A DNA stretch of 53,912 nucleotides from an uncultured Bacilli bacterium (GTDB lineage Bacteria > Bacillota_I > Bacilli_A > RF39 > UBA660). The translations under genes were made by a program, and so were the position numbers. Positions 46,012 through 53,912 of the stretch are shown piece after piece. The DNA lies in the NCBI GenBank assembly GCA_947632345.1, contig CANROW010000007.1, positions 1-53,912 of the forward strand. The letters run 5' to 3'. A model generated the notes under the pieces. The model had not been told where the DNA came from. It saw nothing but the letters and a program-made list of their open reading frames with translations, and searched no databases. Numbering within the stretch: position 1 is the stretch's first letter; every line of letters begins with the position of its first letter.

Positions 46012-46707
46012 ATGGGTAAAAAAATATGTGTTTTAAAAAAGAATAAATTATATGTATATGAAGTAAAAACGAATTTAAAGTTTTATAAGATTAAAGAAAA
46101 AATATTAAAAGAATATCGCGAACATATCAATGGTATTTACAATTTTGATTTAAGTAAATTATCTTATTATACCAACAATGAAGAAGTCTTGATGAATGGT
46201 TATTATGCCTTTATTGAAGAAAAGAAAATATTGCGCATTGGCAATTTTATAAGAATGTATTACAGAGGTTTTAAATATCCGAGTATCTTAAATGAAGCCC
46301 TATTGCTTCGCGATGGTCATATCGGCAATTTAGAAAAATTAAATTCTTATCGGGCGCCATATCGCATCAAAAATATGAAACCTAGTCAAAAGAAAGAAAA
46401 ACTACTTAAGGATTATCCTTTTGATCAATACGTTGATGAGATTATAGCTTGTTTTTCCCTAAAGAAGATCGAGTGCTTTGAATATGGTAATATGGAGGAT
46501 TTGATCAAAAAGATTGAAAGAGTGACCAAATATAATAATGAGTTAGATCCTGGTGATGAAGAAATGTATAACCTTGCCAAAAAAGCCGAGGTATCTATGT
46601 TCATTCCTGATGATTATGGTAGAGCTGATAGTGGTATTTATTGTTTCAAAAAAATGCTTAACGAACATGAAAAGCTTTATGAGATGTTGAAAGAAGCAAC
46701 TTTATAG
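46012..46707 (+). CDS. Unknown protein in the Nudix-linked operon
   Basis: 231 residues; ATG after AAGGAGGAAG. Soluble and rich in Lys, Tyr and Glu. No domain recognised: an N-terminal beta-rich part (VLKKNKLYVYEVKTN), a central RNGYYAF-like and FIRMYYRGFKYPS segment, then helices (KIERVTKYNNELDPGDEEMY). It starts the operon controlled by the palindrome and is followed 8 bases later by the histidine phosphatase gene. Confidence 0.7.
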   Translation: MGKKICVLKKNKLYVYEVKTNLKFYKIKEKILKEYREHINGIYNFDLSKLSYYTNNEEVLMNGYYAFIEEKKILRIGNFIRMYYRGFKYPSILNEALLLRDGHIGNLEKLNSYRAPYRIKNMKPSQKKEKLLKDYPFDQYVDEIIACFSLKKIECFEYGNMEDLIKKIERVTKYNNELDPGDEEMYNLAKKAEVSMFIPDDYGRADSGIYCFKKMLNEHEKLYEMLKEATL

Positions 46708-46715
46708 GAGGAAAA

Positions 46716-47300
46716 ATGGTTTACTTAATGCGTCACGGTTTAGATGATGAAAAATATGTCGGTGGTCATAGCGACGTAAGACTATCTGACCAAGGAATTG
46801 TCCAAGCTATAAAAGCTGGCTTATTCATTCGAGATAATCTCGAAATTGAAGATGGGATTATCTCTAGTGATGTGCGTCGTTGTCAAGAGACAGCCCTCGT
46901 TGTCTATGAGATTAATCGCGATAAGTATCAAAATTTATCTCTTTCTCTATCTGAATACTTACGAGAACTGGATAAAGGCGATTTGACAGGAAAAGATAAA
47001 GCCTTATTAACAGTCGAAGAACAAAGCATACTGAACACTAAAGATATCAATTTAGCTTTTCCTAACGGCGAGAGTATGCAAGATCTTTATGATCGAATTA
47101 AAAAACTTGTAGATACGAATTGGTTTACCAAAGGAGAAGATGAAAAGCAATTATATGTCACTCATCGTGGTGTTATCAATATGCTTTACTTCATGTTTAA
47201 TGATGAACCATTATCGATGAATAAGAAAAAATTTGGTGTGGAACACGGTTCCATCCACGAAGTAGATTTTGTGAAAAAGAAAATAAAAAGAATTTATTAA
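46716..47300 (+). CDS. Histidine phosphatase family protein (PGAM-like)
   Basis: 194 residues; ATG after AGGAGGAAAA. Catalytic LMRHG at residues 4-8 (His7 phosphorylated), SSDVRRCQETA near 50 with the second Arg, ELDKGDLTGKD, and the second catalytic His in YVTHRGV near 149. Acts on a phosphorylated small metabolite; not a true glycolytic mutase by length. Position next to a kinase-like gene suggests a shared substrate class, such as nucleotides. Confidence 0.85.
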   Translation: MVYLMRHGLDDEKYVGGHSDVRLSDQGIVQAIKAGLFIRDNLEIEDGIISSDVRRCQETALVVYEINRDKYQNLSLSLSEYLRELDKGDLTGKDKALLTVEEQSILNTKDINLAFPNGESMQDLYDRIKKLVDTNWFTKGEDEKQLYVTHRGVINMLYFMFNDEPLSMNKKKFGVEHGSIHEVDFVKKKIKRIY

Positions 47301-47314
47301 TAGGAGGATTTAAT

Positions 47315-48430
47315 ATGTATAAGCACAAAAAGATAGCTATTACAGGAGGACCTTGTGCAGGCAAGACAACCGCTATGCAGCGACTCGTTGATGAATTTAC
47401 GGAAAAGGGATATCACGTCTTTGTCATATCAGAAACAGCAACTACCTTGATGGAAGGAGGAATTAAGCCCTTCGGTGATGATGCCTGTGACATGCTTGAT
47501 TTTCAACGCTATGTCTTAGATTTACAGCTAGCCAAAGAAAAACTTTTTGAAAAATACGCTAATAGTTGTCACAAGGATACAATCATCTTGTGTGATCGTG
47601 GCATAATGGATAATCGCGCTTACGTCAGTGATGAAGATTTCGCAATGCTTTTAAATGAACGCCATCTCAGTGAAATGGATATCATGGCTTCTTATGATGC
47701 TGTCATTCATCTAGTAACCGCTGCTTTAGGTGCCAGCAACTTCTATACTACGCAAAATAATCACGTAAGAACGGAATCAAAAGAAGAAGCCATTGTCAAA
47801 GACCGGAAAACGCTCAATTCGTGGTTAGGACACAAAAACATTCACATCATCGGCAATGAAACGACTTTTGACGAAAAAATAAATAAAGTTATTCAAACGA
47901 TTTATGATGAGCTAGGCGATCCATATCCTCTTCAAAAACAGCGCAAATTTTTAGTTGATGATATTGATTTTGACAAGATGCGAAATCAAAAATTAGTCAA
48001 GTTAGAGATTGAACAATTCTTTATTGATGAAGATGAGAAACAAAATACGATGATTCGTAAAACGAGTAAGAATGATGAAAGTACCTATAGTTATACTATT
48101 AAAAAAGATACGAAATTACCTCATACTAGAATTACAACTTCCCAAATCATTGATGAACAGACATATCAGAATTGGTGTTCCCGTACTGATTGTGAACCCA
48201 TTAAAAAGATTCGTTACTGTTTTGCGGATAATGGGCAATATTATCGCCTCGACGTTTTTGAAAAACCTGAGCAATTGATCATTCTAGAGACTGATTTAAC
48301 AACTATGAATGAAGAACTCATTCTTCCCGACTTCTTAAAAATAGATTGTGAAATAACGGATGATATATCGTATCGCAATATAAATTTGTATCACGAATTA
48401 AATTGTCATCAAAAAAGTAAAAAACTCTAA
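47315..48430 (+). CDS. NadR-like P-loop kinase fused to a CYTH domain
   Basis: 371 residues; ATG after AGGAGGATTTA. N-terminal AAA_28/NadR-kinase-like domain: Walker A GGPCAGKTT at 11-19, ETATTLMEGG near 41, LCDRGIMDNRAY near 90. The C-terminal 190 residues fit a CYTH domain with LVKLEIEQFFI, a Lys/Arg-rich strand set and YRLDVFEKPEQLIILETDL. The same two-domain order is known from the Ttd14 family. NadR-type domains phosphorylate nicotinamide riboside; CYTH domains bind phosphate chains. Substrate unproven. Confidence 0.78.
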   Translation: MYKHKKIAITGGPCAGKTTAMQRLVDEFTEKGYHVFVISETATTLMEGGIKPFGDDACDMLDFQRYVLDLQLAKEKLFEKYANSCHKDTIILCDRGIMDNRAYVSDEDFAMLLNERHLSEMDIMASYDAVIHLVTAALGASNFYTTQNNHVRTESKEEAIVKDRKTLNSWLGHKNIHIIGNETTFDEKINKVIQTIYDELGDPYPLQKQRKFLVDDIDFDKMRNQKLVKLEIEQFFIDEDEKQNTMIRKTSKNDESTYSYTIKKDTKLPHTRITTSQIIDEQTYQNWCSRTDCEPIKKIRYCFADNGQYYRLDVFEKPEQLIILETDLTTMNEELILPDFLKIDCEITDDISYRNINLYHELNCHQKSKKL

Positions 48431-48484
48431 AAAAATAGTTAATAATTAGCTGTTCCTTTGATATAATTGCTCTAGGTGATTTAA

Positions 48485-49417
48485 ATGTTAAAGATGACAA
48501 AAGATGTATATGAAGCTAATTTAATTACCCATAGTGGTAAATTTCACGCTGATGATGTTTTTGCGACAGCTTTTTTGTCGACGCTCATGGATGATCCTGT
48601 TGTTTGCCGAGTCAATACTGCTCCTAATGATCTTGATGCTGATACGATTGTCTATGATATCGGTTATGGTAAGTATGATCATCATATGAAAGATTTCGAT
48701 ATGCGTCACGCGAGTGGTGTCAAATATGCCGCTTTTGGTCTTTTGTTTAAAGATCGGGGTATGGAATATTTGAATTTGGTCGATTCCCAATATGCGTCTA
48801 TGGTTTTTCCGATGATTGAAAAAGAACTCGTTGAGAGTATCGATGCGATTGATAATGGCGAATTTCCAGAAATAAATACTGATTACACATATAAGAGTAT
48901 TGATTCTATCATTGGTGACTTCAATGCCACTTGGGATGATGAAACGGATAACGACATCTATTTTAAACAGGCTGTTGATGTCGCTTTAATGATTTTTTCG
49001 GCGGTGGTCAAAAAATGTTTAGCAAAAGCCAAAGCCAAAGAAATAGTTGACGAAGCCATCGAAAATAGTGAAGAACACATCATGTTCTTAGATAGATATG
49101 TCCCTTTTAAAGACTTTGTCATAAGTTCCGAAAATCCAAAGGCCAAAGACATTTTATTTGTCATCACGCCATCTAATCGCAATGGCTATGCTGTTCATAC
49201 CATCCCTAAAGATAAAAATGCTCATACGACCCGTTGTGACTTCCCCAAAGAGTGGGGCGGTTTAGTCGATGAAGAATTGCAACAAGTATCACAAGTAGAA
49301 TCAGCAACTTTTTGTCATACAACGCTTTTCCTTGCCTCTTGTCGCGATTTAGACGATGCCTATTTGCTCGCTAAAAAGGCAATTGCTAAGCAAAATAATG
49401 ACAATGATAAGTGTTAA
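48485..49417 (+). CDS. MYG1 family (UPF0160) DHH-type hydrolase
   Basis: 310 residues; ATG 5 bases after AGGTGA (an ATG at 48494 is also possible). The family hallmark THSGKFHADDVFATAFL is at residues 15-31 (His16, His21, Asp23, Asp24), DIGYGKYDHH near 62 and FCHTTLFLASC near the end. Eukaryotic MYG1 is a 3'-5' RNA exonuclease; bacterial members keep the metal site but are little studied. A TATAAT box at 48462-48467 precedes the gene, so it is likely its own unit. Confidence 0.88.
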   Translation: MLKMTKDVYEANLITHSGKFHADDVFATAFLSTLMDDPVVCRVNTAPNDLDADTIVYDIGYGKYDHHMKDFDMRHASGVKYAAFGLLFKDRGMEYLNLVDSQYASMVFPMIEKELVESIDAIDNGEFPEINTDYTYKSIDSIIGDFNATWDDETDNDIYFKQAVDVALMIFSAVVKKCLAKAKAKEIVDEAIENSEEHIMFLDRYVPFKDFVISSENPKAKDILFVITPSNRNGYAVHTIPKDKNAHTTRCDFPKEWGGLVDEELQQVSQVESATFCHTTLFLASCRDLDDAYLLAKKAIAKQNNDNDKC

Positions 49418-49418
49418 G

Positions 49419-49455
49419 AAAGGCAAAAATCTTTAAAATATTGTCTTTTTCCCTT
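49419..49455 (+). terminator. Terminator after the MYG1 gene
   Basis: AAAGGCAA/TTGTCTTT stem (one G-U pair) with a 14-base loop, followed by TT and more T-rich sequence. Confidence 0.5.
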
Positions 49456-49501
49456 TATTTTTAGCACTTTTATGTTATCATTATAAGTGAGGTGTGTTAA
49501 T

Positions 49502-49954
49502 ATGAAAAAAAATAAGAACAATGATATCGGGAATATAGTCTTTTTTGTAGGTGTTGTAATTTTTGTAGTAGCATTATGCGTAGGTTATTTTCTTGAAGCA
49601 ATCAATGCCATTTATATCGATTTAACAATGGGATTAGGACTATTAATTGAATTTGTCGGTTTATGTATTACATATAGAACATCTAATCGTGATGATAAAG
49701 ATGAAAATAAATCATTAGAAGATAAAACTATTAATGAAATAAAAGAAAAAGAAAAGAAAAATGATCGAGAAGAAGTTATCGAAGTCGAAGAAAAAATCGT
49801 TGATAAAGATGACTATGAGGAATTGTTAAAAGAAGAGGCAGTAGAAAAGAAGACAAAAGCGAAAACTACTTCTAAAACCAATAAAACTAATTCTAAAACT
49901 TCTAGTACTAAAAAGAAAAATAATAATAAGAAAAAGAACAAATCTAAAAAATAA
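49502..49954 (+). CDS. Small membrane protein with Lys/Thr-rich tail
   Basis: 150 residues from ATG 49502, 6 bases after GAGGTGTG. Two membrane helices near 9-30 (IVFFVGVVIFVVALCVGYF) and 38-58 (LTMGLGLLIEFVGLCITY), then a highly charged region (65-110) and a Lys/Thr/Ser/Asn-rich tail ending in repeats of NNKKK. The tail is low-complexity and cationic and could bind nucleic acid or anionic polymers. A terminator follows. Confidence 0.65.
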   Translation: MKKNKNNDIGNIVFFVGVVIFVVALCVGYFLEAINAIYIDLTMGLGLLIEFVGLCITYRTSNRDDKDENKSLEDKTINEIKEKEKKNDREEVIEVEEKIVDKDDYEELLKEEAVEKKTKAKTTSKTNKTNSKTSSTKKKNNNKKKNKSKK

Positions 49955-49960
49955 TAAAAT

Positions 49961-49985
49961 TGTAGACATAGGTCTACTTTTTTAA
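49961..49985 (+). terminator. Rho-independent terminator
   Basis: GTAGAC/GTCTAC stem around ATAG, followed by six T. Confidence 0.85.
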
Positions 49986-50002
49986 TATTAGGTGGCGAAA
50001 AC

Positions 50003-50455
50003 ATGAGAAAGAAGAAAATCTTAATAAGTTGGGCTATTGTCATTGGAATAATGATAACTATTTTTATTTTTTCAAATCAAGCTAGTGAAACATCTAGTAA
50101 TACTAGTACACAATTTATCAATTGTGTTTTTCAGACTAATTTTAGTGAGGAAATCGGCAGTTTTATCTACATTCATAAAATGATTAGAAAGTTAGCTCAT
50201 TTTACGATTTACGCACTATTGGGACTAGCTACTTATAATGCTTTATTCGTCAGTTTCAAAAAAGATTTTTGGAAGATTTTGTTAGGCTGTATCCTCATTT
50301 CTTTTTTATATGCGATTAGCGATGAGTTTCATCAATTATTTATTGCTGGCCGTAGTGCCGAAGTATTGGATGTTCTACTTGATACTACAGGAGCTGCCGT
50401 TGGTGGATTAATAATTTATTTATTTACAAAAATTAGAACTAAATTTATTGATTAG
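50003..50455 (+). CDS. VanZ-like family membrane protein
   Basis: 150 residues; ATG after AGGTGGCGAAA. Four membrane helices; hallmark residues FSNQAS near 23, KLAHFTIYALLG near 63 and SDEFHQLFIAGRSAEVLDVLLDTTGA near 106. VanZ-like proteins are widespread in Firmicutes; VanZ itself gives low-level teicoplanin resistance, the general function is unknown. The stop lies 44 bases before the frr start. Confidence 0.88.
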   Translation: MRKKKILISWAIVIGIMITIFIFSNQASETSSNTSTQFINCVFQTNFSEEIGSFIYIHKMIRKLAHFTIYALLGLATYNALFVSFKKDFWKILLGCILISFLYAISDEFHQLFIAGRSAEVLDVLLDTTGAAVGGLIIYLFTKIRTKFID

Positions 50456-50498
50456 AATTATTTTTTTTAGTAAAATTATTATGAGGAGAGATGAGTTA

Positions 50499-51044
50499 AT
50501 GGACTTTGATATTATAAAAGATACAGAAGAAAAAATGAAAAAAGCTATTGAAGCAATGGAGAAAAGATTTCAAACAGTAAGAGCTGGAAGAGCTAATCCA
50601 AGCAGTTTAGATGGTGTGATGGTCAATTATTATGGCGTTATGACCCCTCTTAAGCAGCTCGCAACAATTGCTGTACCAGAAGCAAGACAATTATTGATCA
50701 AACCTTTCGATCGCAGTTGCCTTGGCGCTATCGAAAAGGCAATTTTTGAATCAAATTTAGGGTATACCCCTGGTAATGATGGTGAAACGATTCGTATCGT
50801 TATTCCGATGCTAACAGAAGATCGAAGAAAAGAGCTTGTCAAACAAGTAAAAGCTATCAGTGAAGAGGGAAAAGTAGCCATCAGAAATATTCGTCACGAT
50901 GCTATTGAAAAAATTGAAAAAGCTGAATTGCCAGAAGACGAAGAGAAAAATAAGAATAATGCTATTCAAAACTTGGTAAATGAATACAATAAAATAATTG
51001 ATGACAAATTAAAAGAGAAAGATGAAGAACTATTAACTGTATAG
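50499..51044 (+). CDS. frr: Ribosome recycling factor
   Basis: 181 residues from ATG 50499, about 7 bases after GAGGAGAG. Matches RRF over its full usual length: MKKAIEAMEKRFQTVRAGRA with the invariant RAGRA, YYGVMTPLKQLA, LLIKPFDRS, PMLTEDRRKELVKQVK and IRNIRHDAIEKIEK. Releases ribosomes from mRNA with EF-G. The usual partners rpsB, tsf and pyrH are not adjacent; it lies instead behind a vanZ-like gene. Confidence 0.96.
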   Translation: MDFDIIKDTEEKMKKAIEAMEKRFQTVRAGRANPSSLDGVMVNYYGVMTPLKQLATIAVPEARQLLIKPFDRSCLGAIEKAIFESNLGYTPGNDGETIRIVIPMLTEDRRKELVKQVKAISEEGKVAIRNIRHDAIEKIEKAELPEDEEKNKNNAIQNLVNEYNKIIDDKLKEKDEELLTV

Positions 51045-51053
51045 TTCTTTTTT
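51025..51053 (+). terminator. Terminator spanning the frr stop
   Basis: Perfect 9-bp AAGAACTAT/ATAGTTCTT stem, 7-base loop and six T. Confidence 0.85.
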
Positions 51054-51073
51054 CAAATAGAGGAGTGACTAGG

Positions 51074-51949
51074 GTGAATTTTGATTTATTTAAGGAATAT
51101 GAACCACTATATGTAATTGGACATAAAAATCCTGATGTTGACAGTATTGTTGCGACGATTTTAATCACTAATATCTTTAACAGTAAAGGAATTAAGTGTC
51201 TTCCCTGTTTCCTAAAAGATGATTATGAGATTGATGAGTATAATCAAAAGATCATCGATACTTGTGTAACCATTGATATGACGCTTATTGAACCAGATAA
51301 TAACTATAATTTTATTTTAGTAGATCACAATGACCCAACCCAATCTATTGGCTTTGGTAAGAGAATAGTCTGGGGAATTGATCATCATAACAGTGCTAAT
51401 ATCTTATCAAATGTTCTCATCGGTAAAACTTGTTCATGCAGTCTATTCATATATGATTATTTTAAAAATATATATGACTTTTCGACGGAAGAAAAATTTA
51501 TGATATATATGGCTTCACTTGCTGATAGCTTATTCTTTAAAGGCAGTCGCTGTAAGGATTCTGACAAAGAATTAATTGCGGAACTAGGATTTAATATGGA
51601 TGTAGATAAATTGTTTCATAAATATTTCATACCGACTGATTTATCACAAGGCTTAGCAAATGTCATCGATAATCATTCTAAAGCCTATAACTATCGGGGC
51701 ATCAAATTTAATAGTGTAGTTGTCAAGACGTATAATGAATATTCCCATCTTCGGGAAGAATTTATTGATATCATCAATCAAAAAGATACTTTTTTAGGAG
51801 TGTGGATTGATCTTGATAAAGAGATTAGTTATGCCTATTTCCGCTATAATGGGAAGACCAAAGAATTTATCTATGATTTCATCGCGAGTCGTGGTGCAAC
51901 AATAATTCCCGATATTTATAGATATATCGATAAATTATTAAAAGTTTAA
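51074..51949 (+). CDS. DHH phosphoesterase related to manganese inorganic pyrophosphatase
   Basis: 291 residues from GTG 51074, 8 bases after AGGAG; another GTG at 51065 overlaps that site. Family II pyrophosphatase-like motifs: GHKNPDVDSI (His17, Asp21, Asp23), LVDHND near 76, GIDHHNSA near 100 and SLADSLFF near 140, all metal ligands. The C-terminal DHHA2-like part ends SRGATIIPD; in true PPases this motif is SRKKQ, whose Lys bind pyrophosphate. A different phosphate substrate is therefore likely. Ends just ahead of the pheST leader. Confidence 0.8.
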   Translation: MNFDLFKEYEPLYVIGHKNPDVDSIVATILITNIFNSKGIKCLPCFLKDDYEIDEYNQKIIDTCVTIDMTLIEPDNNYNFILVDHNDPTQSIGFGKRIVWGIDHHNSANILSNVLIGKTCSCSLFIYDYFKNIYDFSTEEKFMIYMASLADSLFFKGSRCKDSDKELIAELGFNMDVDKLFHKYFIPTDLSQGLANVIDNHSKAYNYRGIKFNSVVVKTYNEYSHLREEFIDIINQKDTFLGVWIDLDKEISYAYFRYNGKTKEFIYDFIASRGATIIPDIYRYIDKLLKV

Positions 51950-51973
51950 CGGATTAATGTTCTAAATTAGGAC

Positions 51974-52003
51974 TTGCCTTTTAGGACTATTTTGATGTAT
52001 AAT
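51974..52003 (+). promoter_or_regulatory. Promoter of the pheST operon
   Basis: TTGCCT (51974-51979) and TATAAT (51998-52003) with an 18-base spacer; transcription should start near 52010. Confidence 0.6.
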
Positions 52004-52008
52004 TGGTT

Positions 52009-52235
52009 TGTTGTCAAAAGCAATGAACAGGAAGTAGTAATAGATCAATATTCATTGTTAGAGAGTTGTCATAATGGTGAAAGACAATCTTTGAATACCT
52101 ATGAATTCGTCCTGCAAGCTTTTAGTTAAAAGCTAAACGTCTAGTTCGCGTTAAGAATATTAAGTGCATAGTTTAACTATGAATTAAGGTGGTAACACGG
52201 TTATAATCGTCCTTTGATTTTAATCGTGTTTTTAA
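52009..52235 (+). promoter_or_regulatory. T-box leader, specificity Phe
   Basis: The stretch between the DHH gene and pheS is a T-box riboswitch. The specifier region reads TATGAATTCGTCC with a TTC (Phe) codon at 52106-52108; the GGTGAAAG AG-box lies near 52075; the T-box AAGGTGGTAACACGG is at 52186-52200. A terminator CACGGTTATAATC/GATTTTAATCGTG (52196-52228) with T run competes with the T-box antiterminator. Uncharged tRNA-Phe would switch the operon on. Confidence 0.92.
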
Positions 52236-52255
52236 TTTATAAAGGAGATGATTTT

Positions 52256-53305
52256 ATGTTAGAAAAACAAGAAGAGATTCGTAAAGAGTTTGAAAAAGAT
52301 ATATCTAGTATTAAGAACTCTAATGATTTAAATGAATTGAAAGTCAAATATTTAGGTAAAAAGGGTATTATCACGGAACTTACAAAGAATATGCAAGAAT
52401 TGTCAGTCGAAGAGAGAAAAGAGCTAGGAAGAGTATCTAATGAACTAAAGACAACTCTAGCTGAAGAGATTAGTAAATTAGAAAATGAATTAAAAGATAA
52501 GGAATTGAATGAAAAACTAGCTAGTGAAAAAATCGATATAACGATGCCTAGTACTAAAATAAATGTTGGTGGGCTCCATCCCCTAACAAAAATTACGGAT
52601 GAATTAGAAGAGTTATTTATTTCTATGGGATATGATGTCGTCAGTGGTCCAGAAGTTGAAATAGATAAATATAACTTTGAGATGTTAAATTTACCTAAGG
52701 ACCATCCAGCTAGAGATGCGCAAGATTCTTTCTATATAACTGATGAAGAATTGTTGCGTACTCAAACAAGTGCTGTTCAAGTCAGAAGTATGTTGAAGAA
52801 TCAAGAAAAGAAGCCATTTAAGATTGTTTGTCCTGGTAAAACTTATCGTAGGGATGCTGATGATGCTACTCATTCACATCAATTCATGCAAATGGAGGGA
52901 CTAGTCGTTGGTGAAAATATTACTCTAGCTGATTTAAAGGGAACCCTAGAAGAAATGGCAAGAAAGATGTTTGGTCAAGAGCGCAATGTTCGTTTTAGAC
53001 CTAGTTTCTTCCCATTTACTGAACCAAGTTATGAGGTCGATGTCTCATGTATGAAATGTGGTGGCAGTGGTTGTAATGTTTGTAAAGGAACTGGATGGAT
53101 TGAAATCTTGGGTAGCGGTATGGTTCATCCCAACGTTCTTGAAGGTTGTGGATTCGATACTAATAAATATACCGGATTTGCTTTTGGAGTTGGAATTGAA
53201 CGAATTGCGATGCTTAAATATGGCATAACTGATATTCGTGATTTCTATACTAATGATTTACGTTTCTTAAAGAATTACAATAGAGTTGAAGGAGGGGACA
53301 AATAA
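52256..53305 (+). CDS. pheS: Phenylalanyl-tRNA synthetase alpha subunit
   Basis: 349 residues from ATG 52256, 8 bases after AAAGGAG. N-terminal coiled coil (1-85), then the class II catalytic core: [19 protein letters not shown], motif 2 around [19 protein letters not shown], and motif 3 [17 protein letters not shown] near the end. [13 protein letters not shown] cysteine cluster near residue 267 may bind zinc. Charges tRNA-Phe together with PheT, whose start overlaps the stop by one base. Controlled by the Phe T-box upstream. Confidence 0.97.
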   Translation: MLEKQEEIRKEFEKDISSIKNSNDLNELKVKYLGKKGIITELTKNMQELSVEERKELGRVSNELKTTLAEEISKLENELKDKELNEKLASEKIDITMPSTKINVGGLHPLTKITDELEELFISMGYDVVSGPEVEIDKYNFEMLNLPKDHPARDAQDSFYITDEELLRTQTSAVQVRSMLKNQEKKPFKIVCPGKTYRRDADDATHSHQFMQMEGLVVGENITLADLKGTLEEMARKMFGQERNVRFRPSFFPFTEPSYEVDVSCMKCGGSGCNVCKGTGWIEILGSGMVHPNVLEGCGFDTNKYTGFAFGVGIERIAMLKYGITDIRDFYTNDLRFLKNYNRVEGGDK

Positions 53306-53912
53306 TGAAATTGAGTCGCAAATTTTTAGCTGATTACATTGATACCTCTTCATATTCGGATCACGATCTTGCTGAAGCAATGACGATGATTGGTAATGAA
53401 TATGAATCGATTGAAAAACTTAGTAGTGCTACTAATATTGTCATTGGTTATGTCAAAGATATTAAAGACCATCCCGATAGTGATCACTTACACGTTTGTC
53501 AAGTGGAGATTAAACCAGGTGAAGTAGTTCAGATTGTTTGTGGAGCTCCTAATGTTGATAAAGGACAAAAAGTTTTAGTCTCTCTTCCTGGTGCTATCTT
53601 ACCAGGCGGTATTGAGATAAAAAAAGGTGTTATTCGTGGCGAAGAGTCCAATGGTATGATTTGTAGTTTATCCGAAATAGGAATTGAATCAAAATATCAA
53701 AGTGAAGAGGATAAGAACGGAATTCATGTTTTAGATAGTGCAGCACCAGTTGGTGAAGATGGACTCCAGTATTTAGGCTTTGATGATTCAACCATTGATT
53801 TTGAATTGACTGCTAACCGTGGCGATCTATTAAGTGTGATTGGAATGGCTTATGAAATTGGAGCGATTTATGACCGTCCAGTTACATTACCAAAAATCCA
53901 GGTACAAGAACA
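53305..53912 (+). CDS. pheT: Phenylalanyl-tRNA synthetase beta subunit, 3'-truncated by the window
   Basis: Start ATG 53305 shares its A with the pheS TAA; GGAGGGGACA is the binding site. The visible 202 codons stay open to the window end. They contain the N-terminal tRNA-binding (EMAP-II-like) domain: DIKDHPDSDHLHVCQVEI, IVCGAPNV, GAILPGG and the SNGMICS loop, then the start of the B1 domain (FELTANRGDLLSVIGMAYEI). The rest lies beyond the window. Confidence 0.96.
   Translation, partial: MKLSRKFLADYIDTSSYSDHDLAEAMTMIGNEYESIEKLSSATNIVIGYVKDIKDHPDSDHLHVCQVEIKPGEVVQIVCGAPNVDKGQKVLVSLPGAILPGGIEIKKGVIRGEESNGMICSLSEIGIESKYQSEEDKNGIHVLDSAAPVGEDGLQYLGFDDSTIDFELTANRGDLLSVIGMAYEIGAIYDRPVTLPKIQVQE

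Overview
The window is AT-rich bacterial chromosome with tightly packed genes, almost all on the plus strand, AGGAGG-type ribosome binding sites, T-run hairpin terminators and TGA in use as a stop codon. The gene set (SpoIVB-type protease, FtsW/RodA, VanY, VanZ, ComEA/ComEC, T-box-controlled pheST, YetF/DUF421, TIGR04086) points to a walled low-GC Firmicute of the Bacilli, probably an uncultured gut lineage near the Erysipelotrichia/RF39 groups. That placement is inference from content, not a database result.

Layout. 1-680: end of a LolA-like/DUF4367 protein. 793-1202: broken phage-type Bro-N gene. 1253-5402: three adjacent paralogous genes of an unrecognised family, each built from an internal duplication. 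5491-11880: a small Asn/Gly-rich protein, SpoIVB, a single-span membrane protein, dCMP deaminase, a class I amidotransferase-like hydrolase, Tgt, a TSCPD protein and two zinc-ribbon membrane proteins. 11895-12251 is the only clear minus-strand gene. 12324-19234: envelope and competence genes (YetF, FtsW/RodA, ComEA, ComEC, HD protein, VanY). 19392-20354: glycosyltransferase. 20392-23560: tRNA-Arg(CCT) followed by a more AT-rich stretch with a DUF3419-like protein, a possible switching RNA and an ECF sigma/anti-sigma pair. 23565-31423: a thymidylate kinase-like gene, two large surface proteins (BIG2 domains; a 1559-residue repeat protein) and a membrane-anchored thioredoxin-fold protein. 31569-35798: a second, unrelated trio of paralogous unknown proteins. 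35930-40870: P-loop-less kinase-like protein, heterodimeric ABC exporter and a hotdog thioesterase. 40954-45199: membrane proteins and a lipid cassette (PlsC, acyl ligase, PlsC). 45282-48430: NrtR-like Nudix regulator, unknown protein, histidine phosphatase and a NadR-like kinase fused to CYTH, with a palindrome at the promoter. 48485-51949: MYG1, small membrane protein, VanZ, ribosome recycling factor and a DHH phosphoesterase. 51974-53912: Phe T-box, pheS and the start of pheT.

How the genes connect. The PlsC-ligase-PlsC operon reads as activation of free fatty acids and their transfer to glycerol-phosphate. The Nudix/kinase operon looks like a regulated nucleotide or NAD salvage unit. The two trios of tandem paralogs are the strongest candidates for undescribed systems: each is an operon of three proteins with shared signatures and no recognised domain. 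No CRISPR array, complete IS element, rRNA or integrase was seen.
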